DNA of 48,232 bases, from contig NZ_LNCU01000035.1 in assembly GCF_001542415.1 (NCBI RefSeq), forward strand, positions 56,408 to 104,639. Reading direction: 5' to 3'. The translations under genes were made by a program, and so were the position numbers. The first letter of the stretch is position 1, and every line of letters starts with the position of its first letter. The notes under the pieces were generated by a model that saw only the letters and a program-made list of their open reading frames with translations, was not told the origin of the DNA and did no database searches. Source of the DNA: Bradyrhizobium macuxiense (lineage in GTDB: Bacteria; Pseudomonadota; Alphaproteobacteria; Rhizobiales; Xanthobacteraceae). This document shows positions 8,030-17,241 of this stretch, piece by piece.

Positions 8030-9427
8030 CTAGATTCCCCTTGGTGCAGGTGCCGTCGCAACGCCCATCCGTTCGAGCGCGTATCCGACCCGCAACGCGA
8101 CGTCCTCGCGCCACGGCGCGGCGATGAGCTGAACGCCGATCGGCATCGGTTCCAGCGGCACCGGCACGGCGACAACGGGAAGACCGATGAAGGAGATCGG
8201 CTGGGTGTGGATGCCGATATTGGCGCGCACCGGAAGCTCGACGCCATCGAGCACGAAATTGACCTGCCCGAGCTTCGGCGCGGTGCAGGGCGTGGCGGGC
8301 GCGAGGATCACGTCAACCGAGTTGAACAGCTCCAGCACCTTGGCGCGATACCAGCGGCGGAACTTCTGCGCCTTGTCGACATAGACGGCCGGCACCATCG
8401 CGCCGGCGATGAAGCGATCGCGCACCGCGGGATCGAAATCATTGGGACGCTTGCGCAGGCGATCGAGATGCAGCGAGGCGCCCTCGGTGGTGGTGATGAT
8501 GTAGGCCGCGGCGCGGGCCCGCGCGGCTTCCGGCAATTCCACCGTCTGGGTGGCGCCGAGCGCCTTTGCGACGCGCGCCACGGCCTCCTTCGCTTCGGGG
8601 AAGACGTGCTGCTGGAAATAGTCGCCGGCGATCGCGATGCGCAGTCCGCCGATATCAGCCCTCAGCGAGGGCAGCGTCGGCTCGACCGGCCGCGCGGCGC
8701 AGGCGGGGTCATCGGCGTCCGGGCCTTGCATCGCGTCGTAGGCCAGCGCGAGGTCCGTCACGTTGCGCGCGAGCGGGCCGAGATGATCGAGACTTCCGAC
8801 GAACGGATAGGAGCGCGCGCGCGACAGCCGGCCATAGGTCGGCTTGAGGCCGAAGATGCCGCAGAACGACGCCGGCACGCGGATCGAGCCGTTGGTGTCG
8901 GAGCCGAGAGCGATCGGCACGAGCGCGCCGCCGACGGCGCTGCCGGAGCCGCCCGACGAGCCGCCGGTCATCCGCGTCGGATCGTGCGGATTGCGCGAGG
9001 GGCCATCATGCACGTTCTCGCCGGTGAAGTCGTAGGCGTATTCGCCCATGTTGAGCGCGCCGACCAGCACCGCGCCGGCGCCCTCCATTCGCTCGATCAG
9101 CGTGGCGTCGCGCGGCGACGGCGGCAGGTCGCGATTGATCTTGGAACCGGCGCGGGTCGAGAGGCCCTGCACATCGAACAGGTTCTTGACCGCGAAGGGC
9201 ACGCCGGCGAGTGGGCCAACCGGTTGGCCGGCGGCAATCGCGGCGTCAATCGCAGCAGCCTTGGCCCGTGCGCGCTCGACGGTGACGTCGGTAAAAGCGT
9301 TGAGGATCCCGTCGTGGGCTGCAATGCGCGCGAGCGCGGCCTCTGTCGCCGCAACGGCAGTCAGCTTGCGGCTTGCGACCGCCTGCGCGATCTCGGCGGC
9401 GGACATCTGAGCGGAATTGTCGGACAT
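8030..9427 (-). CDS. atzE: AtzE-family amidase (1-carboxybiuret hydrolase-like)
   Basis: A 465-residue amidase-signature protein related to GatA. The catalytic triad is present in [19 protein letters not shown] (Lys), [15 protein letters not shown] and [18 protein letters not shown] (Ser). The start ATG 9427 ([17 protein letters not shown]) is seven bases from the atzG stop. In cyanuric acid and biuret pathways AtzE forms a heterotetramer with the small GatC-like AtzG and deaminates 1-carboxybiuret. The sister family HpxY works in purine-derived oxalurate breakdown. Because atzF is adjacent, the allophanate route is preferred, but no ring-opening hydrolase (AtzD, BiuH) is in the window. Confidence 0.88.
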   Translation of the reverse strand: MSDNSAQMSAAEIAQAVASRKLTAVAATEAALARIAAHDGILNAFTDVTVERARAKAAAIDAAIAAGQPVGPLAGVPFAVKNLFDVQGLSTRAGSKINRDLPPSPRDATLIERMEGAGAVLVGALNMGEYAYDFTGENVHDGPSRNPHDPTRMTGGSSGGSGSAVGGALVPIALGSDTNGSIRVPASFCGIFGLKPTYGRLSRARSYPFVGSLDHLGPLARNVTDLALAYDAMQGPDADDPACAARPVEPTLPSLRADIGGLRIAIAGDYFQQHVFPEAKEAVARVAKALGATQTVELPEAARARAAAYIITTTEGASLHLDRLRKRPNDFDPAVRDRFIAGAMVPAVYVDKAQKFRRWYRAKVLELFNSVDVILAPATPCTAPKLGQVNFVLDGVELPVRANIGIHTQPISFIGLPVVAVPVPLEPMPIGVQLIAAPWREDVALRVGYALERMGVATAPAPRGI

Positions 9428-9434
9428 TGCGATC

Positions 9435-9626
9435 TCAGGCCGAATAGATGGCGGCCGATACAGCGTCGTCCGGCAGCGGGAATTCGTCGACCAGCCGCGC
9501 CAGCCGCAGCGACACATCGAGATTGGCGCGCACCGCAGGACGCCAGCCGTCTTCCAGCGGCAACGCCATCGCCCGGGCCGCGGCGTCGATATAGTCGTCG
9601 AGATGATCGGGATTCGTTGCTGTCAT
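9435..9626 (-). CDS. atzG: AtzG/HpxX-like GatC-type small subunit (DUF4089)
   Basis: A 63-residue protein (MTATNPDHLDDYIDAAARAM ... LARLVDEFPLPDD) with the short helical pattern of DUF4089. In characterised systems this vestigial GatC-like subunit is needed to fold and stabilise AtzE. ATG 9626 is preceded by GGAAGAAG, a suitable ribosome site. It is the first gene of the minus-strand unit atzG-atzE-atzH-gntR, with gaps of 7, 1 and 16 bases. Confidence 0.87.
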   Translation of the reverse strand: MTATNPDHLDDYIDAAARAMALPLEDGWRPAVRANLDVSLRLARLVDEFPLPDDAVSAAIYSA

Positions 9627-9744
9627 GCTTCTTCTTCCGTCCTCATCCACGCAGTACGTCTTCGGGCAGATCACACCCGGCACGCGCACCGCCTCCGGAA
9701 CAGGCGCAGCAAGGCTTGTGCCAGCTCGCCGGGCACCTCCCTAA

Positions 9745-9759
9745 CCATATGAGATATGG
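9745..9759. promoter_or_regulatory. palindrome upstream of the atzGEH operon
   Basis: CCATAT, GAG, ATATGG is a perfect inverted repeat with 6-base arms, about 120 bases upstream of atzG. The rest of the 238-base gap between atzG and the phosphotransferase-like gene shows no gene. The palindrome may be an operator for this operon; it does not match the TTGTACACAA site before atzF. Confidence 0.35.
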
Positions 9760-9864
9760 AAGGAAAACCCGCAGGCTCCCAGATCCGGACCTCACCGGGC
9801 GCTACCTCCTGCATACAAGACACTGCGTCTGCCCAGAGAATAGTCATATTTTGCGGGCACGCCA

Positions 9865-10817
9865 TCAGTCGGGCCAGACCAACTCCTGCAACTGCACGAG
9901 GCCGTCGACCTTGTCCGGCCAGCCCTCGATGCAGATGTGCCTGAGCGGATCGGACGCGCGGTGCAGCAGCATCAGCGCCATCAGCCGCCGCTTCAGCGCA
10001 AAGGTCACGTCCTGGCGCGCGATGCCGAAGCCGTCGAACAGGCTGCGCACCCGGCGCGGATGGCCGGCGGCCATGAAGGCACTCGGGCCGAGCAGGTCGT
10101 ATTCGCCCCAGCCGGTCAGCACGTCGCCGAAGTCGAACAGCCCGGCGACATGCCAGCCGTCACCGCTCCGCGCCATCAGGAAGTTCTCCGGGATGTACTC
10201 GCCGACCAGGATCACCGGCGGCGTATTCATCGGGATCAGCTCGGGGGCATCGCGCAGGAGATCGTCGAGCCCGGCGAGAAACTTCTGCGGCAGTCCCAGC
10301 CGTTCGTGGCGGGCGCGGCACTGCGCGATCGCCCACGCATGAACACTTCCCAGCTTGGCTCGGTCCCTGAGAGCGCACCTGGCGGCACGCGCTGCATCGC
10401 CGCGATCACGGCGCCGATCTCGGCGAGCACCCGCTCCTTCTGCGCCTCCGGCAATGACGGCCACACCTCCGAGCCGACGACCCCCGCGAGACGAGTGATG
10501 ACGAGATAGGGCCAGCCGTCGCGCTCGCCTTCCGCGATGATCTCCGGAATCGGAATGCCGAGCCGTCCCTGCAACTGCGCCAGCGTGGCGCGCTCGGAGA
10601 CGAATTGCGCGCGCAGGAACGGCGGGAAGAGTTTCAGAATCAGTCCGTCGCCGAATCCTACGACCAGATTCGTGCCGGTCGAGAACACATGCGGCGCGTC
10701 ACACCGCAGCCCATGACCGTCGGCGATATCGCGCGCGACCGGCAGCCAGCGCGAGCTGTCGCTGCGCCAGGCGCGATAGGTGTCGTAGTCGGTGATGGAA
10801 GGAAGAGAAGCAGTCAT
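9865..10817 (-). pseudogene. Aminoglycoside phosphotransferase-like kinase, frameshifted
   Basis: Two overlapping reverse frames together make one APH-fold kinase. The N-terminal part (10817 down to about 10335) contains VFSTGTNLVVGFGDGLILKLFPPFLR and YLVITRLAGVVGSEVW; the C-terminal part, in another frame, contains VILVGEYIPENFLMARSGDGW, LFDFGDVLTGWGEYDL and FALKRRLMALMLLHR, which are the catalytic-loop and metal-site regions. Near 10329-10337 one base seems missing: adding one base after ATGCGTGGGC joins FMRG to IAQCRARHERLG. A dispersed repeat lies only 8 bases upstream of the start codon and probably displaced the normal promoter and ribosome site. A sequencing error is the alternative. 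Confidence 0.8.
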
Positions 10818-10825
10818 GTACCGCC

Positions 10826-10921
10826 GTCATTGCGAGCCAACGGGTCGCGCGAATGCGCGCCCGATGACAGGCTCCGCGAAGCAATCCATTGCGGCACCTG
10901 TACAGCGAATGGATTGCTTCG
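10826..10921. repeat. dispersed intergenic repeat, family R3
   Basis: It begins GTCATTGCGAG and contains GAGCCAACGGGTC, GCCCGATGA, CTCCGCGAAGCAATCCA and TGGATTGCTTCG. The same blocks occur in the same order at 29455-29569. The GAAGCAATCCATT/AATGGATTGCTTC arms form a stem. It is wedged between the phosphotransferase-like pseudogene and the UgpB-like gene; the right terminal GCAATGAC is missing. Confidence 0.75.
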
Positions 10922-10938
10922 AGATTTATCGCCGCCCC

Positions 10939-12261
10939 TCACCGGTCCGGGCTCGCGCGCTCGAACTGGCGCAGCAGGCGGTTGCCGCGCTCGACGGCGT
11001 TGTCCATCGCAGCCTGCGCGGTTCGCTTGCCGGAGAAGACCTGCTCGAGCTCCTCCTCGATCACGTCGCGGATCAGGACGAACGAGCCGAGCCGGATGCC
11101 CTTCGAATTGTCGGTCGGCCGCTTCAGCGTCACCTGCTCGATCGAAATCGAGGTGCCGGGATTGCGGTCGTAGAAGCCCTGCGCACGGCTGAGATCGAAC
11201 GCGGCACGGGTGACCGGCAGGTAACCTGTGTTCTGGTGCCAGGCGGCCTGCACCTCGGGCCGCGACAGATAGGCGAAGAACTTCGCGACACCGGCATATT
11301 CGGCCGCTGGTCGTTCGCGCAGCACCCACAGCGTGGCGCCGCCGATGATCGAGTTCTGCGGCGCGCCCTGGATGTCGGGATCATACGGCATCATGCCGTA
11401 GCCGACCTCGAACTTGGAATTGGCCTTGATGTCGGCACGCGTGCCCGACGAACCGATGAAGATGCCGCACTCGCCCTTCTGGAAGCGCGGCTCGGCCGCC
11501 TGCCCGCGGCCGCTATAGTCGAAGATCTTCGTCGTCTGCCAGTCCGCGAGCCTCGCGATATGACGCACCACGATCGGGTTGTTGAAGATCAGCTGTGCGT
11601 CCAGCCCGCCGAAACCATTGGCCTTGGTTGCGATCGGCAGATTGTGGAAGGCGGAGTAGTTCTCGATGTTGATCCAGGACGGCCACGACGTCGTGACCCC
11701 GCACATCATGCCCGCCGCGCGCAGCCGCTTCGCCGCGACGCCGACATCGGCCCACGTCTTCGGCGGTACATGCGGATCGAGCCCGGCGGAGCGGAACATA
11801 TCCTTGTTGTAGTAGAGGATCGGCGTCGAGGCATTGAACGGGAACGACAGCAGATTGCCGTCGACATCGGCGTAATAGCCGGCCACCGCGGGCAGATAGG
11901 CCGATGGCGTGAACGCCTCCGACTGATCGCGCATCAATTCGAACACCGGATAGATCGCGCCGCGCGCCGCCATCATGGTCGCGGTGGCGATCTCGTTGAC
12001 CTGAACGATCGCGGGCTGGGTGCGCGAGCGGAATGCGAAGATCGCGGCGGTGACGGTCTCGGTGTAGTTGCCCTTGTAGACCGGCACGATCCGGTAATCG
12101 GATTGCAAGGCGTTGAAATCTGCGGCGAGCTTCTCGACCTGCTTGCCGAGTTCGCCCGACATCGCATGCCACCACATGACGTCGGTCGCGGCTTGCGCGG
12201 GCGATACAAGCAGCAGGGCCGCCGCTGCGGCGAGCTGCAGGACTTTCCAACCGAATTTCAC
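10939..12261 (-). CDS. UgpB-like periplasmic solute-binding protein
   Basis: A 440-residue family-1 extracellular solute-binding protein with a signal peptide (MKFGWKVLQLAAAAALLLVS, cleavage near AQAATD). VMWWHAMSGELGKQVEKL, VYKGNYTETVTAAI, NASTPILYYNKDMFRSAGL and WVLRERPAAEYAGVAKFF are typical of UgpB, the sn-glycerol-3-phosphate binder of an ABC importer. No ABC permease or ATPase lies beside it: upstream is the divergent TRAP-binding-protein operon and downstream a repeat and a pseudogene. It is either a solitary binder serving a transporter encoded elsewhere or a remnant of a displaced ugp operon. Substrate is not certain. Confidence 0.87.
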   Translation of the reverse strand: MKFGWKVLQLAAAAALLLVSPAQAATDVMWWHAMSGELGKQVEKLAADFNALQSDYRIVPVYKGNYTETVTAAIFAFRSRTQPAIVQVNEIATATMMAARGAIYPVFELMRDQSEAFTPSAYLPAVAGYYADVDGNLLSFPFNASTPILYYNKDMFRSAGLDPHVPPKTWADVGVAAKRLRAAGMMCGVTTSWPSWINIENYSAFHNLPIATKANGFGGLDAQLIFNNPIVVRHIARLADWQTTKIFDYSGRGQAAEPRFQKGECGIFIGSSGTRADIKANSKFEVGYGMMPYDPDIQGAPQNSIIGGATLWVLRERPAAEYAGVAKFFAYLSRPEVQAAWHQNTGYLPVTRAAFDLSRAQGFYDRNPGTSISIEQVTLKRPTDNSKGIRLGSFVLIRDVIEEELEQVFSGKRTAQAAMDNAVERGNRLLRQFERASPDR

Positions 12262-12435
12262 GATGCGCTATTCCCGGTTGCAATGCGCCGTCTTAAGCCG
12301 CAGCGTCAGGAGTTTCAATCTATACCGCTAGTTGCAATGCGGAATTAACGATTGGCCAATGGGCGATCCTGCGGCCTTCTGCTAAAAATGTGTTGAACCT
12401 TTTCTTCCCGCCCTGGACACAATTCACAAGGGGAA
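12262..12435. promoter_or_regulatory. divergent promoter region with repeated motif
   Basis: The 11-mer GTTGCAATGCG occurs twice in direct orientation (12277-12287 and 12331-12341), 54 bases apart, which suggests repeated binding sites. A perfect palindrome ATTGGCCAAT lies at 12351-12360. CAATTC (12420-12425) and GAATTG (12433-12438) form an inverted repeat over the ribosome site of the following gene. These could be targets of the response regulator of the downstream operon. Confidence 0.4.
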
Positions 12436-13434
12436 TTGTTGCCTGTGTACCGCCGCGCCGGCCTTTCGCGGACCATGACGCTCGTCTTCGCGCTGTGCTT
12501 AACGGCGGCTTCGGCGAGCGCGTTTGCGCGCGAATTTCGCGTGGCCGATACCCAGAATGAGGATTATCCGACCGTTCAGGCATTGAACTACATGGGCCAC
12601 CTGATCACCGAACGCACCGGCGGCCGGCATCGGATCACGGTCTTCCCTTCGCGCCAACTCGGCGAGGAAAAGGAGACGCTGGAGCAGACCCGGGCCGGCG
12701 CCATCGATCTCAACCGGACCAACATCGCGCTGATCGGGACCATGGTGCCCAGCGTGAACGTGCTGGCGATGCCGTTCCTGTTTCGATCGCCCGAGCACCT
12801 GCAGCGCGTGCTGGAAGGGCCGATCGGCAGCGAGATCCTGAACGGCCTGGAAGCCTATGGCTTCGTCGGGCTCGCGTACTACGATTCCGGCGCCCGCTCG
12901 ATCTATAACCGCGTTCGCCCGGTGCGTTCGCTCGATGACTTGAAGGGCCTGCGCTTGCGCGTGCAGCAATCGAGGCAGATGTCCGACATGATCCGCGCGC
13001 TCGGCGCCGAGCCGGTCGAGCTGCCCTACGGCCAGGTCTTGACCGGCTTCACCACCGGGCTGATCGACGGTGCGGAGAACAACTGGCCGTCCTTCGTCAC
13101 CACCGGTCACTATAAATATGCCGGCTACTACACGCCGACGCAGCACACGGTGAGCCCCGACGTGCTGGTGATGTCGCTGACGGCCTGGGACAACCTTTCT
13201 CCGGACGACCGGATAATCTTCCGTGAAGCCGCACAGCGCTCCAGCCTCTATATGCGCGAGAAATGGAAGGCGCTCGATGAGCGCTCGCGCAAGCGGGCGG
13301 AGGAAGCCGGCGTCAAGATCGTGACCGATTTCGACCGTAAGCCGTTCGAGGCCGCGATGGCCGGCATCTATGCCAAGGCCGAGCGCGACCCCGCGACGGC
13401 CGCACTGATCGAACGTATCCGCAAGGTGGAGTGA
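12436..13434 (+). CDS. TRAP-type (DctP/TAXI-like fold) periplasmic solute-binding protein
   Basis: A ~332-residue DctP-family binder with an N-terminal signal sequence (RRAGLSRTMTLVFALCLTAA, cleavage near AFA). TRAP-binder features are the N-terminal HLITERTGGRHRITVFPSRQ, QLGEEKETLEQTRAGAIDL, KGLRLRVQQSRQMSDMIRAL with the conserved arginine for a carboxylate, GAEPVELPYGQVLTGF and GLIDGAENNWPSF. TTG 12436 follows AAGGGG; GTG 12445 and ATG 12475 are alternative starts. No DctQ or DctM membrane gene is present. It is seven bases ahead of a histidine kinase and seems to be the first gene of a signalling operon, so it may act as a ligand-sensing partner rather than a transport component. Confidence 0.88.
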   Translation: MLPVYRRAGLSRTMTLVFALCLTAASASAFAREFRVADTQNEDYPTVQALNYMGHLITERTGGRHRITVFPSRQLGEEKETLEQTRAGAIDLNRTNIALIGTMVPSVNVLAMPFLFRSPEHLQRVLEGPIGSEILNGLEAYGFVGLAYYDSGARSIYNRVRPVRSLDDLKGLRLRVQQSRQMSDMIRALGAEPVELPYGQVLTGFTTGLIDGAENNWPSFVTTGHYKYAGYYTPTQHTVSPDVLVMSLTAWDNLSPDDRIIFREAAQRSSLYMREKWKALDERSRKRAEEAGVKIVTDFDRKPFEAAMAGIYAKAERDPATAALIERIRKVE

Positions 13435-13441
13435 CCGAAAC

Positions 13442-15523
13442 TTGGCAGCGACGCAACAGGACGGGAATGCAAGGCGGTGGCCAGGTTTCGGGCCGCAGGG
13501 CCGTTTCCGCATCGTCCAGTTGCTGCGGTCGGTTCCGATCCGTTGGCGCATCCTCTCGATCGCGTTGCTCAATTCCGCCGTCGTGATCGTGCTCGCGGTG
13601 CTGATCTGGAACGGCTCCAAGGTGCTCGGCTCGGCCTGGCAGGACGTCCGCCAGGTGCGCGAATCCGACAGGATCCTCGCCAATCTCGAGAGCGAGACCA
13701 GTCGCCTCCAAAACCTGATCCATCGCTACATCAATCAGCCCAGTCCGGATCTGTTCGCGGAGATCCTGCTCTTGCGCGAGGCCGTGCTCGGCACGCTGAC
13801 GACGCGCGCCTCGACCGACCCGATGCTGTCGGGCTCGGTGGAGCAGCTCGAACGCGTCACCAGCCGCTTCCTCGACGGCTTCGGCGAATTGCGCGCCGTG
13901 CAGTCGAAGATCTCCAAGACCTACAACGAGCAGGTGCTGGCGCCGACCAGGGACATGGCCGGGCTGTATTCGATCATCGAAGGCGCGACCGGCCATCGCG
14001 ACGCGCTGATCTGGCCCTCGCTCGGCAAGTCGCGCGAGGCATTCACATCGCTGCTGGTCGCTGCCAACACCTACTATCTGTCGCTCGCGCCGGAATCGGC
14101 CGAGGAAGCCCGCCGCAACACCGACACGATCGAGAAGACGATCCCGATCATGACCGATCTTGCCGAGAACGACCTGCAGCGCATGGCGCTGGCACGACTC
14201 AAGGTCAAGACCGCGGAACTGCGCGACGGGCTCACCAAGCTGAGCGAGCAGCTTGCCAGCCGCACCGACCTGTTGCGCAACACCATCGACGCCAGCCAGG
14301 CCGACGCGATCGGCGCGATCGACGATCTTTCGACCAAGATGCGCCAGCGCGAACAGAAGGCGCAGGAAACTTTCGACCGGACCCTCACTTCGATCTCGCG
14401 CCGGGTGCTATCGATCGCCGTGATCTTCCTCGGCATCATCATGTCCGCCGGCGTGCTGATCGCGCTGTCGATCCGGCTGCCGCTGGCGCAGATCATGGCC
14501 TCGATGCGCGCCATCACATCGGGCGATCTCGACCGCCCGGTGCAGGGCACGTCGGCCAGGGACGAAGTGGGCGCGATGGCGCGCGCGGTCGAGGTGTTCC
14601 GCGAGAATGCGATCGCCAAGAACAAGACCGAGGACGAGCTGCGCTCCGCCAAGGAAAAGGCCGAGTCGGCGCTGCTCGAGCTCAACACCGCGCAGCAGAA
14701 CCTGATCGACGCCGAGCGTCTCGCCGCGCTCGGCGGCCTCGTTGCCGGCGTCGCGCACGAGGTCAACAATCCGATCGGCATCAGCCTGACGGTCGCCTCG
14801 AGCTTCGCCCGGCGCACCGAGACGTTCGAAAGCGAGCTGAAGTCCGGACCGCTGCGCCGCTCGAAGCTCGACGAATTCGTTCGCAGCTCACGTGATGCAT
14901 CGCAGCAGCTCGTCGCCAATCTGCAGCGCGCCGGCGAGCTGATCCAGTCCTTCAAGCAGGTCGCCGTCGACCGCTCGCACGCCGAGCGGCGGCAGTTCGG
15001 CTTGAGCGAATCGACCGACCAGATCGTCGCGAGCCTGCGGCCGGTGCTGAAGAAGGCCGCCATCACGCTGGTGGTCGACGTGCCCGAGGGCCTGCTGATC
15101 GACGGCTACCCCGGCGCCTATGGGCAAATCTTAACCAATCTTTTCCTCAACGCCGTCAATCATGCCTTCGCGGGCGGACGCTCCGGCATCATCACGATCT
15201 CGGCGCGGGCACGCGGCGCCGACGATATCGAGATCATCTTCGCCGATGACGGGGCCGGCATGACACCGGAAGTGCAGCGGCAGGCGTTCGATCCGTTCTT
15301 CACGACGCGCCGCAACGAGGGCGGTACGGGCCTTGGCCTGCACATCGTCTACAACCTGGTCACCCAGCAGCTCGGCGGACGCATGATGCTGGAGTCAAGG
15401 GTAGGACAAGGGACCACTTTTCGCATTATCATGCCCAGGATCGCCAAGGGCGAGCCCACGATCACTGACGCAGCAGCCGACGGAACCAGTCAATGGCCGA
15501 ACAGGACGATGTCCTCCACCTGA
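13442..15523 (+). CDS. Membrane sensor histidine kinase (DctB/NtrB-type H-box)
   Basis: A 693-residue kinase. A first membrane helix (ILSIALLNSAVVIVLAVLIW) is followed by about 260 residues of mostly helical periplasmic domain, a second helix (VLSIAVIFLGIIMSAGVLIA), a HAMP linker and a coiled coil. The phosphoacceptor is the His near residue 438 in GLVAGVAHEVNNPIGISLTV. The ATPase has NLFLNAVNHAF (N box), FADDGAGM (G1) and GGTGLGLHIVYNLV (G2). Start TTG 13442 after GGTGGAG. It overlaps the next gene by 31 bases. It probably reads the occupancy of the co-encoded TRAP-type binder in the periplasm; that link is inferred. Confidence 0.9.
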   Translation: MAATQQDGNARRWPGFGPQGRFRIVQLLRSVPIRWRILSIALLNSAVVIVLAVLIWNGSKVLGSAWQDVRQVRESDRILANLESETSRLQNLIHRYINQPSPDLFAEILLLREAVLGTLTTRASTDPMLSGSVEQLERVTSRFLDGFGELRAVQSKISKTYNEQVLAPTRDMAGLYSIIEGATGHRDALIWPSLGKSREAFTSLLVAANTYYLSLAPESAEEARRNTDTIEKTIPIMTDLAENDLQRMALARLKVKTAELRDGLTKLSEQLASRTDLLRNTIDASQADAIGAIDDLSTKMRQREQKAQETFDRTLTSISRRVLSIAVIFLGIIMSAGVLIALSIRLPLAQIMASMRAITSGDLDRPVQGTSARDEVGAMARAVEVFRENAIAKNKTEDELRSAKEKAESALLELNTAQQNLIDAERLAALGGLVAGVAHEVNNPIGISLTVASSFARRTETFESELKSGPLRRSKLDEFVRSSRDASQQLVANLQRAGELIQSFKQVAVDRSHAERRQFGLSESTDQIVASLRPVLKKAAITLVVDVPEGLLIDGYPGAYGQILTNLFLNAVNHAFAGGRSGIITISARARGADDIEIIFADDGAGMTPEVQRQAFDPFFTTRRNEGGTGLGLHIVYNLVTQQLGGRMMLESRVGQGTTFRIIMPRIAKGEPTITDAAADGTSQWPNRTMSST

Positions 15524-17241
15524 TCGACGATACCGAGAGTCCCCCGGAGGATTCGCCGGCGCGCAAATGGAAGGTCGCCGTCATTGACGACGATCACGCG
15601 GTCCACGAGGGCACCCGTTTCGCGCTGAGCGACTACAATCTGAACGGCGCGACGCTGGAAATCCTCTCGGCCTATTCCGCGGCCGAAGGTCGCACGCTGA
15701 TGCGGGACAACCCCGACATCGCGGCCGTCCTGCTCGACGTCATCATGGAGACCGACGTCGCCGGCCTCGAGCTCGTCGAATACATCCGCAACGAGATCAG
15801 GAACGAGACCGTGCGCATCATCTTGCGCACCGGCCAGCCCGGACAGGCGCCGGAACGCCGCGTCATCGTCCAGTACGACATCAACGACTACAAGGCGAAG
15901 ACCGAGCTCACCGCCGACAAGCTGTTCACCTCGCTGACCGCAGCGCTGCGCAGCTACCAGCAGCTCGAGCGCATGGTGCAGACGCGGCGCGGGCTCGAGA
16001 TCATCATCGACGCCGCCTCGACACTCTACGACTTCAAGTCGATGCAGCGGCTGGCCGAGGGCGTGCTGACCCAGCTCGCCTCGCTGCTCAATGTCGATTG
16101 CGCCGGCATCCTGGTGCTGCGCGACGACGGCAATGCGGCGACGGCCGATTTCTCGGTGCTGGCCTGCTCCGGCTGCTACAGCCGTTTCATCGGCACCACC
16201 TCGTCGCGGGCGCTCGATCCGGATCTGCGGCACATGGTGGAAGCCGCCTTCCAGCGCCGCAAGAACGAATTCGCCGATCATCGCAGCGTGCTCTATTCGC
16301 GCACCGGCAGCGGCCGCGAGGTCGTCGTGCTGCTGCAGGCGGAACGCCAGCTCTCCGATACTGACCGCGCGCTGGTCGAGATCTTCTCGAGCCGGCTGTC
16401 GATCGCATTCGACAACGTGATCCTCTACCAGCAACTGCACGAGGCCAACTCGCAGCTCGAGGACCGCGTCGCACAGCGGACGCGCGCGCTGACGCAGGCC
16501 AACCGGCGGCTGTCGGCGCAGTGGCTGCGGCTGCAGCGCGCCAACGGCTTCAAGAACGAGATCCTCGGCACCGTTGCCCACGATTTGAAGAATCCGCTCG
16601 GCGTGATCCTCGGCCGCACCGAGATGCTGACCGAGCTGATCGGCGCCGGCTCGCCCAAGGAAAACGTCACCGCGCAGGTCGAGCACATCAGGGACGCCAC
16701 CAAACGGCTGACCTCGATGGTCGATCATTTGATCTCGGACGCGATGGCCGACGCTTTCGACATCACCATCCGCCGCGAGCCGGTCGACGTCGCGGCCCTC
16801 GTCAACGAGGTGACCGAGGCGAACCTGCCCTCGGCCGTCAACAAGCAGCAGAGCATTGCGGTCTCGGGGCCGCAGCAATTCGTCACCATGTGCGACGCCG
16901 ACCGGATCCGCGAGGCGATCGACAACCTCGTCAGCAACGCCATCAAATATTCGCCGATCGGCGGCAAGATCACGGTCGCGGTCAGCCATGAGGGCGACAA
17001 CACCGTGATCCGCGTCGCCGACCAGGGCCCCGGCCTCAGCCCGGAGGACCTCGGGCGGCTGTTCGGCCGGTTCCAGCGGCTGTCGGCCAAGCCGACCGCG
17101 GGCGAGAGTTCGACCGGCCTCGGGCTTTCCATAGTCAAGCGCATCATCGACATGCATGGCGGCCATGTGACCGCGCAGAGCCCGGGCCCCGGACAAGGAT
17201 CGACCTTTACGGTTACATTGCCGGCGACAGAGACATCATGA
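15493..17241 (+). CDS. Hybrid receiver-DUF3369-histidine kinase
   Basis: A 582-residue cytoplasmic protein with a receiver domain first (KVAVIDDDHAVHEGTRFAL ... AAVLLDVIMET, phospho-Asp in LLDVI), then a DUF3369-type GAF-like sensor (about residues 170-320, RRGLEIIIDAASTLYDF), a coiled coil (QLHEANSQLEDRVAQRTRAL) and a HisKA/HATPase kinase. The His is residue 363 in GTVAHDLKNPLGVILGR; ATP-lid motifs are NLVSNAIKYSP, VADQGPGL and STGLGLSIVKRII. Being receiver-first, it can accept phosphate from the upstream kinase and pass signal on to the OmpR-type regulator encoded next (4-base overlap), forming a branched or serial phosphorelay. Ligand unknown. Confidence 0.9.
   Translation: MAEQDDVLHLIDDTESPPEDSPARKWKVAVIDDDHAVHEGTRFALSDYNLNGATLEILSAYSAAEGRTLMRDNPDIAAVLLDVIMETDVAGLELVEYIRNEIRNETVRIILRTGQPGQAPERRVIVQYDINDYKAKTELTADKLFTSLTAALRSYQQLERMVQTRRGLEIIIDAASTLYDFKSMQRLAEGVLTQLASLLNVDCAGILVLRDDGNAATADFSVLACSGCYSRFIGTTSSRALDPDLRHMVEAAFQRRKNEFADHRSVLYSRTGSGREVVVLLQAERQLSDTDRALVEIFSSRLSIAFDNVILYQQLHEANSQLEDRVAQRTRALTQANRRLSAQWLRLQRANGFKNEILGTVAHDLKNPLGVILGRTEMLTELIGAGSPKENVTAQVEHIRDATKRLTSMVDHLISDAMADAFDITIRREPVDVAALVNEVTEANLPSAVNKQQSIAVSGPQQFVTMCDADRIREAIDNLVSNAIKYSPIGGKITVAVSHEGDNTVIRVADQGPGLSPEDLGRLFGRFQRLSAKPTAGESSTGLGLSIVKRIIDMHGGHVTAQSPGPGQGSTFTVTLPATETS

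Noticed and set aside
9671..9865. 64-codon minus-strand frame between atzG and the kinase pseudogene
   Set aside because: No ribosome site, no family, and it spans the likely promoter and palindrome of the atzG operon.
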